Source: Halobacteriovorax sp. (GTDB lineage: Bacteria > Bdellovibrionota > Bacteriovoracia > Bacteriovoracales > Bacteriovoracaceae). From it: DNA of 64,000 nucleotides. Location of the stretch: NCBI GenBank assembly GCA_002720865.1, contig PBIO01000031.1, positions 186,001 to 250,000 of the forward strand, read 5' to 3'. Shown piece after piece: positions 36,404-43,141 of the stretch; position 1 is the stretch's first letter, and each line of letters starts with the position of its first letter. The position numbers and the translations under genes are program-made. Under the pieces are notes generated by a model that worked only from the letters and a program-made list of their open reading frames with translations, did no database searches and had not been told where the DNA came from.

Positions 36404-36425
36404 GAAAATTCGGACTAGAATTTTC
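36404..36425. promoter_or_regulatory. 22-bp perfect inverted repeat before glnN
   Basis: GAAAATTC - GGACTA - GAATTTTC, ending 44 bp before the glnN ATG, at a position suited to promoter control. The regulator is unknown. Confidence 0.45.
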
Positions 36426-36469
36426 ATATTAGCTAGTAACAACGTATTTTTTTTGGGGGATACAAAGTC

Positions 36470-38659
36470 ATGGCCACAGTAGAGACTAGAGATAACGCAA
36501 GGCGTTCTGCAGTTCAAAGAGAAGAAAGATTTATCGACCGACCACTTAAAGAAGATGGTCAGTACAAAAGAATCAGTGAGTATTATGGAGAGCTTGTTTT
36601 TGATCTTCAAACAACTGATCGTCTTCCGGATGCTATTAAAAAAGAAGTTCTCGAATGTACCACTCAAAAGAGACAATTAAATAGAGAAACTGTTGAAGTT
36701 ATTGCCAACGCCGCAACTGAATGGGCCCTTTCCCATGGCGCCACTCATTTTTGTCATTGGTTCCAACCACTGACTGGTGGAACGGCCGAAAAGCAAGATT
36801 CCTTTTTAGACCTAAAAAATGGTGCACCTATTGAAAGACTTTCAGCCTCTCAATTAATTCAAGGTGAGCCTGATGCTTCTTCTTTTCCAAACGGTGGCTC
36901 AAGATCCACTTTTGAGGCCAGAGGTTATACTTCTTGGGATTTAAGTTCACCCATGTTCTTGGTTGAAGGTATTAACGGAATGACTCTTTGTATTCCAACG
37001 GCCTTTGTTTCATATACTGGGGAAGCCCTCGATATGAAGACCCCACTTTTAAGATCAGTGACTAAGCTTTCTGAAGTGGCCACAAAGTTTTTAAACTTAG
37101 CCGGTCATGCGGAAACTAAAAATGTAACTGTTACTTGTGGTTGTGAGCAGGAATATTTTCTTGTCGATAAGTCTTATTTTTACGCCAGACCAGACCTTGT
37201 TCAAACTGGGCGTACTCTATTTGGAAAAGCCGCTTCAAAGCATCAGCAATTAGATGATCACTATTTTGGTTTTATTCCAGCGCGAGTAATGTCTTTTATG
37301 CAGGAGCTTGATCTTGAGCTTCACCGTTTAGGAATTCCTGCAAAGACCAGACATAATGAAGTTGCTCCAGGGCAATTTGAATTAGCTCCAATATTTAAAG
37401 AGGCCAATGTCTCTTCTGATAATAATCAAATGATGATGGCCCTAATTAAGCAAATTGCGGCTAAGCATGATTTTGTGGCCCTTCTTCATGAAAAGCCTTT
37501 TGCTGGAATTAACGGTTCAGGAAAGCATACCAATTGGTCCATGGCCGATAATACGGGAATTAATATGCTTGAGCCTGGTAATGAGCCTCAGCAAAATATG
37601 AGATTCCTGGCCACTGTGGCTATGGTTTGTGAGGCGGTTCATCGTCATGCAGCTCCTTTAAGAGCAGCTATCGCTTCAGCTGGAAATGATCATAGACTTG
37701 GGGCCAATGAAGCTCCTCCATCAATTATTTCAGTATTCCTAGGGGATACGATTAATGCGATTTTTGAATCAATTAGAGAAGGTAAAACTTATACTCCTTC
37801 AGGAGACTCTCTTCTTGATTTAGGAGCGAAGCAATTATCCCAACTTTTAAAAGATAATACGGATAGAAATAGAACTTCTCCTTTTGCCTTTACGGGAAAT
37901 AAATTTGAATTTCGCGCCGTTGGCTCATCAGCTTCAGTAAGTTTTCCTACGGCCGTGCTTAATGCCGCCGTTGCGGATGTTATGAATGAGTCTAATGGCC
38001 TTATTGAAAAAGACTTAGCAGCTGGTAAATCAATCGATGAAGCTCTATTGGCCATTACAAAAAAATGGGCCACGAATGCGGAACCATGTATCTTTAATGG
38101 CGACGGTTACTCTGATGACTGGGTTAAAGAAGCCGATAAAAGAGGACTTCCTAATTTAAGAAATAGCGCCCAGGCCCTAGGTGTTTTAGCAGATACTAAA
38201 CAGATGGCCTTTCTTTCTGAGCAAGGAGTGATGAGCTCTGCAGAGCTTGAGATGCGCTACAATGTTCTTCTTGAGAGATATATCACTCTTAGAGAAATTG
38301 AATTCACAACTCTTCAAGATATGATTAATCAAAATGTATTACCAAGTGCCATCGACTATAAATTAAAGTTAGGGCAGGTGATTATGAATCAAAAATCCGC
38401 AGGACTTGAATGCTCTGTGGAAGTAGAGCTTTATAAGAAGATTAATTTTGCCATGGAGTCCTTAAGCTCTCAGCTTAATATCTTTAAAAACGGCTTTGAT
38501 AGCTTAGAGCATGAGGAGCAAAAGAGAGCTGAGACAATCGCCGAAACTCTTTATCCTCTTTCTGAAGAGCTTGGTGAGCACTGTGCAAATTTAGAGGGAC
38601 TTATCCCGGATAATATTTGGACTCTGCCTAAATACTACGAAATGCTTCACAATAAATAA
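36470..38659 (+). CDS. glnN: Glutamine synthetase type III
   Basis: Makes glutamine from glutamate and ammonium with ATP. The 729-aa length and sequence are those of GSIII: the N-terminal GSIII domain contains ATHFCHWFQPLTGGTAEKQD, and the catalytic core has FAGINGSGKHTNWSM, AAPLRAAIASAGNDHRLGANEAPP and NKFEFRAVGSSASVSFPT. These enzymes are dodecameric and unlike GlnA I are not controlled by adenylylation. The ATG has GGGGG 9 nt upstream. A clear terminator follows, so it is probably a single-gene transcript, with two dyads upstream. Confidence 0.97.
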   Translation: MATVETRDNARRSAVQREERFIDRPLKEDGQYKRISEYYGELVFDLQTTDRLPDAIKKEVLECTTQKRQLNRETVEVIANAATEWALSHGATHFCHWFQPLTGGTAEKQDSFLDLKNGAPIERLSASQLIQGEPDASSFPNGGSRSTFEARGYTSWDLSSPMFLVEGINGMTLCIPTAFVSYTGEALDMKTPLLRSVTKLSEVATKFLNLAGHAETKNVTVTCGCEQEYFLVDKSYFYARPDLVQTGRTLFGKAASKHQQLDDHYFGFIPARVMSFMQELDLELHRLGIPAKTRHNEVAPGQFELAPIFKEANVSSDNNQMMMALIKQIAAKHDFVALLHEKPFAGINGSGKHTNWSMADNTGINMLEPGNEPQQNMRFLATVAMVCEAVHRHAAPLRAAIASAGNDHRLGANEAPPSIISVFLGDTINAIFESIREGKTYTPSGDSLLDLGAKQLSQLLKDNTDRNRTSPFAFTGNKFEFRAVGSSASVSFPTAVLNAAVADVMNESNGLIEKDLAAGKSIDEALLAITKKWATNAEPCIFNGDGYSDDWVKEADKRGLPNLRNSAQALGVLADTKQMAFLSEQGVMSSAELEMRYNVLLERYITLREIEFTTLQDMINQNVLPSAIDYKLKLGQVIMNQKSAGLECSVEVELYKKINFAMESLSSQLNIFKNGFDSLEHEEQKRAETIAETLYPLSEELGEHCANLEGLIPDNIWTLPKYYEMLHNK

Positions 38660-38665
38660 GAAGAG

Positions 38666-38688
38666 AGGGCCTTAGGGCCCTTTTTTTT
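38666..38688 (+). terminator. Rho-independent terminator after glnN
   Basis: A 6-bp GC-rich stem (AGGGCC, 38666-38671; GGCCCT, 38676-38681), a TTAG loop and eight T's, 6 nt past the glnN stop. This is the best terminator seen in the window. Confidence 0.9.
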
Positions 38689-38893
38689 ACTTAATAATTC
38701 CAAGCATGATTATGAGGGTACAGATCAAACCTAACCCCCACTTGAATTCCTTTCGTAAAGCTTCTAAGTCGGATCGCAAAGCCTCTAAGTCAGCTCGCAG
38801 AGCCTCGATCTCCAAATGAATATTGATAATTTTATCTTTAGATTCACTCACTATGTCCAACCAATAGTTTTCAATTAATTTTTTTTCAATCAT
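38687..38893 (-). CDS. Small coiled-coil membrane protein
   Basis: A 68-aa protein: residues about 18-50 form a coiled coil with a nearly perfect seven-residue repeat (ALRADLE, ALRSDLE, ALRKEFK), followed by one C-terminal membrane segment (GLGLICTLIIMLGIIK). This layout resembles CCDC90/DUF1640-like proteins reduced to their core. GAGG 5 nt upstream of the ATG supports a real gene. The heptad repeat is also a 21-bp DNA repeat, which could expand or contract. Its function is unknown; membrane-tethered oligomer scaffolding is a guess. Confidence 0.7.
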   Translation of the reverse strand: MIEKKLIENYWLDIVSESKDKIINIHLEIEALRADLEALRSDLEALRKEFKWGLGLICTLIIMLGIIK

Positions 38894-39027
38894 TGCTTCC
38901 TCATTATTTTAAGAGTCCAATTGATGGATTGCAATTTCAGAAATGAAAAAGAATATTAATCTAATGAAATTATTAGTTATGACAAAGATAGAAGTTCAAA
39001 AAATGAACCTGGGCGGGTTTATTCATT

Positions 39028-39975
39028 CTACATTTTTATTAAATCAGAAATAACTTCACCGTAGTTTTTAGCCACTTTAGAATTCTTTAAAACACCTAAT
39101 TGAGATAATTTTTTATGAAATTCCTTTAACTGATAAGGGGGGATGCTTGGTAAGAGGTGATGCTCTAAATGATAATTAACATAGTTTGGGGCCACCGTAA
39201 GTCTCTCTAGGGGATTTGCGATAGTTGTTCTTGTATTCACAAGAGGATTAAGATCATTTGAGTCGATAGGAGAGCCATGTTCCGCTGCATTTCTGATTCT
39301 GCTAAAGACCATATAAAAACTTAGGTAGGCAAACCAAAATAAAAAGTAATGGAGGCCTAAAAAATAAAAGGCGATGGTGTGAATTAAAAGACTAGGCCAA
39401 AGATTTACCACTAAGTTTTTTAGTTGGGAGAAAAGGCTAATTTCTAAGGTTTTTGATCCATCATAAGATAGTTGATACTTAACTGTTCCTGCGTTCATTT
39501 TGATGATGAGGTAAAGAACTTTAATTCCTGTAAGGCCAAGTAGGTCTCTTAACATCTTTCTCATAAAGCTGGCCTTACTGACGGGATAGTTGATGTAATT
39601 TGGTCTATCGGGATCGGAATCACTTCCGGCAGTCTTATGATGTTCTAGATGATAAGTTCTATAGCGGTCGAGGTCGGCAAAAACTGGGGCAGCACAAAAC
39701 CATTTTCCAAAAAAACGATTCATCCACTTGGTTTTAAAAAAACCATCATGGCAACAGTCGTGCATTAATATGGCCAAGCCTAATTGCCTACCGGCTAAGA
39801 CGATGGCCGATAAAATCCAGACCCACCATTCTGGAAAAAGCTTAATCGCCACAAAACATGAAGCGATTAATAACCAATTAAAAATAAGGATTAAACTGGC
39901 CTTAAGATCTGACTTTTTTAATAAGTTTTGAAGCTCTTCTCTTGGCAGCCGTTCTAAAACTTCACTCGTTTTCAT
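39028..39975 (-). CDS. Membrane fatty acid desaturase
   Basis: Diiron membrane enzyme introducing a double bond into acyl chains. The three His boxes are in order: HDCCH, HLEHH and NYHLEHH. Hydrophobic segments between them fit four membrane passes. At 315 aa it matches the FA_desaturase family that also includes carotenoid and sphingolipid desaturases and hydroxylases, so the substrate is not certain. The ATG lies 6 nt behind an extended -10 (TGTTATATT) with no Shine-Dalgarno, suggesting a leaderless transcript. It is divergent from the biosynthetic island and has normal GGCC content. Confidence 0.93.
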   Translation of the reverse strand: MKTSEVLERLPREELQNLLKKSDLKASLILIFNWLLIASCFVAIKLFPEWWVWILSAIVLAGRQLGLAILMHDCCHDGFFKTKWMNRFFGKWFCAAPVFADLDRYRTYHLEHHKTAGSDSDPDRPNYINYPVSKASFMRKMLRDLLGLTGIKVLYLIIKMNAGTVKYQLSYDGSKTLEISLFSQLKNLVVNLWPSLLIHTIAFYFLGLHYFLFWFAYLSFYMVFSRIRNAAEHGSPIDSNDLNPLVNTRTTIANPLERLTVAPNYVNYHLEHHLLPSIPPYQLKEFHKKLSQLGVLKNSKVAKNYGEVISDLIKM

Positions 39976-39981
39976 ACTAAG

Positions 39982-39990
39982 AATATAACA
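39982..39990 (-). promoter_or_regulatory. Extended -10 (TGTTATATT) of the desaturase gene
   Basis: On the minus strand, 6 nt before the desaturase ATG. It gives a transcript that should begin at the start codon. Confidence 0.5.
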
Positions 39991-40055
39991 TATTTTAGGT
40001 AATTTTTTCTTATAGATATTAATCTTTAAAACTGACTTAGTTTATGAGTAGTCTT

Positions 40056-40080
40056 AAAAGGTAGGACTATCCTACTTTTT
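40056..40080. promoter_or_regulatory. Strong hairpin/palindrome upstream of the AMP-ligase
   Basis: An 11-bp stem with one G-T pair (AAAAGGTAGGA / TCCTACTTTTT) and a 3-nt loop. It could end transcripts in either direction, but it lies between divergent genes and overlaps the putative -35 (TTTACA, 40078), so an operator for the island is at least as likely. Confidence 0.5.
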
Positions 40081-40105
40081 ACATAATACTAATTCATGAT
40101 ACTAT
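40078..40105 (+). promoter_or_regulatory. Promoter of the AMP-ligase, probably leaderless
   Basis: TTTACA (40078-40083), 16 bp, extended -10 TGATACTAT (-10 at 40100-40105), then 7 nt to the ATG. There is no Shine-Dalgarno. Confidence 0.45.
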
Positions 40106-40112
40106 TATCTTT

Positions 40113-41345
40113 ATGGTAGATATGTTTGAAGCCAATTTTATTTTTTTGAGTAACGATGAAGTCTTAGTTAATCAATATAGTTTTTCATTGGAAAGTAGAG
40201 ATAAAGCTGTGTTAAAACAAAATCTTGAAATAAAAAGCTCGTTTCTCGATCAATATATTAATACTATCAAGGAGGGAAACTGTTCATTGGTTATTAATCC
40301 TCGTATACCAAATTTGGCTAAAACGGCTATTGCTAAAAAGGTAGAAGAGGTTCAATCTGATCTACAATGTGGCCATATTGTATGCTCAAGTGGGACAACT
40401 TCAAAAATAAGTATGCCTAAAGCCTTTTACTTTCAAATTGAAAAGGTCATCGGAAATGCTAAAGCTCATAATAGATCTTTGAATTTGGAAAATAATATTA
40501 ATATTCTTTTCCCACTACCCCTTACTCATAGCTTTGGAATTGTTGTTGGAGTATGGGGAAGTCTTCTAGCAAAAAGTAAAACCTACATTTTGAATCAAGG
40601 CTTTTCGGTTAGTCAGCTATTTGACGCGATCAGATTATATAGAATAGATTTACTTTATCTAACTCCAAGTTTAGTTAGACAGATTATTAAGTTTTCTAGT
40701 CGATATAAAAAAGAAATTATTTCTCCTAAAAAAATTAGTATCGGCTCATCTTCTCTTTTCTATGAAGACATTGTTTCTTTAAGAAAATTGTTCCCTGATG
40801 CAGAACTGTACTATACATATGGTTTAACCGAAATGGGCCCTCGTGTTAGCACCTATAGAGTGGAGGATAATGATAGGACATCTGGACCACTCCCCATAGG
40901 GGAACCTCTTGAAGGCGTTTCTCTCAAAGGTGATAGTGAGCTTAAAGTAAGTTCCAAATATTGTTCGAGAATCTTTGAGGGAAGTTATTATGATACTCAA
41001 GACTCGATTGTGAAAATAGGTTCCGAAATATTTCTTAAGGGAAGAAAAGATGACACTATTATATATCAAGGAATAAATATTTATCCTCATGAAGTCGAGG
41101 CTCTGATGGTAAATGTTGGTGGTGTTAAAGAGGCTGTACTAATTGGGAGTGACTCAATTCTTCACGGGCAAGTGCCAATTTTAGTTGTTAATGGGGAACT
41201 TGAACCTAATGAAATCTTTGAACATCTAAAGCAGTATTTACCGGAAACACATATACCCAAAAAAATACTGTATGTAGATGATTTTCCTAAAACTAGTTTA
41301 GGTAAAATACGAAAAAATCTTCTTAAGTCCATCTTGAAACTATAG
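40113..41345 (+). CDS. Stand-alone AMP-dependent acyl/aryl ligase (adenylation enzyme)
   Basis: ANL-superfamily enzyme that activates a carboxylic acid as acyl-AMP and loads it on CoA or a carrier protein. The ATP-binding loop is CSSGTTSK at 91-98; YTYGLTEMGP marks motif A5; GRKDDTIIYQGINIYPHEVEALM covers the hinge and A8; and Lys398 in SLGK is the A10 lysine. At 410 aa it lacks much of the N-terminal subdomain of typical 500-550 aa ligases. With a free ACP and an NRPS in the same island, loading of a starter acid is the best inference. Its substrate is unknown. The 3' end overlaps the dehydrogenase by 23 nt. Confidence 0.88.
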   Translation: MVDMFEANFIFLSNDEVLVNQYSFSLESRDKAVLKQNLEIKSSFLDQYINTIKEGNCSLVINPRIPNLAKTAIAKKVEEVQSDLQCGHIVCSSGTTSKISMPKAFYFQIEKVIGNAKAHNRSLNLENNINILFPLPLTHSFGIVVGVWGSLLAKSKTYILNQGFSVSQLFDAIRLYRIDLLYLTPSLVRQIIKFSSRYKKEIISPKKISIGSSSLFYEDIVSLRKLFPDAELYYTYGLTEMGPRVSTYRVEDNDRTSGPLPIGEPLEGVSLKGDSELKVSSKYCSRIFEGSYYDTQDSIVKIGSEIFLKGRKDDTIIYQGINIYPHEVEALMVNVGGVKEAVLIGSDSILHGQVPILVVNGELEPNEIFEHLKQYLPETHIPKKILYVDDFPKTSLGKIRKNLLKSILKL

Positions 41346-42141
41346 TTTCCGTTCTTTTATAAATCAGATCCCAAATCCCAGTACCGAAACCGGCAATATG
41401 ATTAGTTATTTTTACATTCTTAAGGTCTCTTAATTGACCTTCCTTGGGGTATGGTTCAGGGACGGTTACATCTGTATGGTAAAAAGAATTAGGGTTTTCT
41501 TTAAAGAATTTGAGGAGATCTTCTTCTTTAAAAAGCTCACCACGTGCAGTATTAAGAAGGAAAACATCTGATTTGAGATGATCGAAAAATACATTTTTTT
41601 TAAATAATTCGATAGTTTCCCGATTTAGGCTTACAGTAGGTATAATAATATCAGAGTTTTTTATAGCATCTTGGTACTGTTCATAGCCAATTTCATGATC
41701 GCCTTGAGGTAACCTCGTAACACATTTTGCACCTTGACCTTTTAAGTTGTCTAGCAAGAGTTTACCGATTGTACCTTTTCCTATAATAAGAATATTTTTT
41801 TTATTTATTTTTTCCAGTGCAGATAGAATGTACTCAACGACAAAAGGAGCATTTATTCCGGTTATACTATGTAAAACAAAAGATTGTTTTTTAAAGCTTT
41901 CTGGAGTTTGAGAGGAAAAAAGAAGGACCTCTTTAAGTTTAGTATTTTTTTTTATAAAGACTTTAGGGAATGACCAACCGAGAATATAGCTCACATCTTG
42001 TAATTCAGACTTTAGTTGATGAGGTTCTTCGATAATCCTAAAATCAAACTCTTTGAATTTGTTTTTTAGTTTCTCTATAAAAAAGAAGGGGATCTTTGTT
42101 TTAGGATTTTTGTTAAGGTTTACAAGAGCAATCGAGATCAA
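41323..42141 (-). CDS. D-2-hydroxyacid dehydrogenase-like NAD-binding enzyme
   Basis: Resembles the D-isomer-specific 2-hydroxyacid dehydrogenases (for example D-3-phosphoglycerate or formate dehydrogenase type), which interconvert 2-keto and 2-hydroxy acids. The NAD loop is IIGKGTIGKLLLDNL (GxGxxG). The catalytic set is visible: Arg in NTARGE, Glu in TVPEPYP and His in ITNHIAGFGTG. I prefer a TTG at 42141, overlapping the ACP stop as TTGA. The ATG at 42186 would overlap the ACP by 49 nt and has no Shine-Dalgarno. In this island it may supply a hydroxy acid to the ligase or NRPS. Confidence 0.82.
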   Translation of the reverse strand: MISIALVNLNKNPKTKIPFFFIEKLKNKFKEFDFRIIEEPHQLKSELQDVSYILGWSFPKVFIKKNTKLKEVLLFSSQTPESFKKQSFVLHSITGINAPFVVEYILSALEKINKKNILIIGKGTIGKLLLDNLKGQGAKCVTRLPQGDHEIGYEQYQDAIKNSDIIIPTVSLNRETIELFKKNVFFDHLKSDVFLLNTARGELFKEEDLLKFFKENPNSFYHTDVTVPEPYPKEGQLRDLKNVKITNHIAGFGTGIWDLIYKRTETIVSRWT

Positions 42142-42380
42142 TTTGATTTTTCCATGTAAGTTAATATATCTTGTATCGTTCTCCATTGGGCAGCATCACT
42201 TTCATCTTTATCTATATTGAAATGGTCTTGGATTTCGTAAAAAATAGTAACTCTAGTTAATGAATCAATTCCCAAATCATCATAAATAGAGTTTTGAGAT
42301 TGAATATTATCAATTTCAACTCTCAAAAAAAGATCGTCTATATTGTTAAGAATCTGTTTTAAGATGTCGATTGTGGTAAT
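42138..42380 (-). CDS. Free-standing acyl carrier protein with apparent ATT start
   Basis: The carrier motif DDLGIDSLTRV places the 4'-phosphopantetheine on the Ser of DSL (residue 40 of my model). Homologous ACPs need a first helix before this motif. The only usual start in frame is a TTG at 42326, which would remove that helix and leave 62 aa. From the codon ATT at 42380, right after the upstream gene's TAA and 8 nt after GAGG, the protein is a normal 80 aa (beginning TTIDILKQILNNIDD). I therefore infer an ATT start. The free ACP probably receives acid from the AMP-ligase for the NRPS condensation domain. Confidence 0.8.
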   Translation of the reverse strand: MTTIDILKQILNNIDDLFLRVEIDNIQSQNSIYDDLGIDSLTRVTIFYEIQDHFNIDKDESDAAQWRTIQDILTYMEKSN

Positions 42381-43073
42381 TTAAATATCCTCGGTTGAGA
42401 TTAGGTTTTCTAATTCAATAAAAAAATAATTTATAAAGCAAGAACCAAAAAAAATAACGGCAGTCGTTTCTAAGATTTCTTCAGTGAACTGGTGGTTAAT
42501 ACTTCTCATTAACTCCGATTGGCTTAATAGAGAATCATCTCTAACTACTGGGCTTGTGGCATCGGTTATGACGCTGATGAAGGCTAAAGTAAGTGCAGAT
42601 GTAAAGAGTATTATACTTAACTTACTCTTTTTAATTTTTATATAAATGAAACGGGAGATCGCTAATCCAAATATTGCAATTAAAATATGTAAAAAATCCC
42701 CAGCACCAATACCTGAAATATTTGTTCCTATTTCATTGGGGATGAAAAAATTTTCTCTAAGCTTTTCATGTATTTGAAATTTTTCATCTAATGACAGAAA
42801 AATGAAGCCTACACCTAGGAACCCCATTATGTAGCGTTGAGTTATTTCTTTTACAGGATTAGAAAGCTCAGTTAATAGAAAAGACAAAATGCAGACAAGT
42901 CCCGTAATAATTAGGTTAACACTAGAGAGCCAAGTTAAGTGGGAGTACTCATAATTTATATGTTCCCAGTATTTCGGCCATTTACTAATTATAAAGAATA
43001 AAATCATAATTATATTTATAAAAATAAAGGTAAAGCTAGAAAGAGTTCTAATTCGTGTAAGTTTAGGGTTAAT
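42381..43073 (-). CDS. Polytopic membrane protein of unknown function in the NRPS island
   Basis: Predicted inner-membrane protein with about six membrane segments. It contains SLDEKFQIHEKL between segments and TEEILETTAVIF near the C-terminus. These acidic/His motifs at membrane edges resemble a family of uncharacterised membrane proteins and could bind a metal, but this is inference. An ATG at 43007 would start inside the first membrane segment. An ATT at 43073 (6 nt after AAAGGA) adds 22 residues and completes it, so I infer this start (230 aa). It is first in an operon with the ACP (TAA followed directly by ATT) and dehydrogenase. Export or modification of the product is a guess. Confidence 0.7.
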   Translation of the reverse strand: MNPKLTRIRTLSSFTFIFINIIMILFFIISKWPKYWEHINYEYSHLTWLSSVNLIITGLVCILSFLLTELSNPVKEITQRYIMGFLGVGFIFLSLDEKFQIHEKLRENFFIPNEIGTNISGIGAGDFLHILIAIFGLAISRFIYIKIKKSKLSIILFTSALTLAFISVITDATSPVVRDDSLLSQSELMRSINHQFTEEILETTAVIFFGSCFINYFFIELENLISTEDI

Positions 43074-43111
43074 TTTTATTCCTTTTTAAAAGATAATAGG
43101 TTTAAGAATAT

Positions 43112-43117
43112 TATACT
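43112..43117 (+). promoter_or_regulatory. Possible -10 (TATACT) of the NRPS gene
   Basis: TATACT lies 24 nt before the NRPS TTG in the 68-bp divergent region between the two arms of the island. No good -35 is present. AAAGG sits 6 nt before the start. Confidence 0.35.
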
Positions 43118-43141
43118 TTATTCCTGGCAAAAGGTTAAAAA

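Larger units (their letters stand above)
36134..36469. other. 335-bp intergenic region upstream of glnN
   Basis: This stretch holds a small candidate gene (36206-36358), two perfect inverted repeats (36353-36370 and 36404-36425) and the glnN leader with a GGGGG Shine-Dalgarno 9 nt before its ATG. I saw no tRNA or stable RNA. A region this loaded with dyads before glutamine synthetase suggests regulation by nitrogen status, but no known NtrC or sigma-54 site was recognised. Confidence 0.5.
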
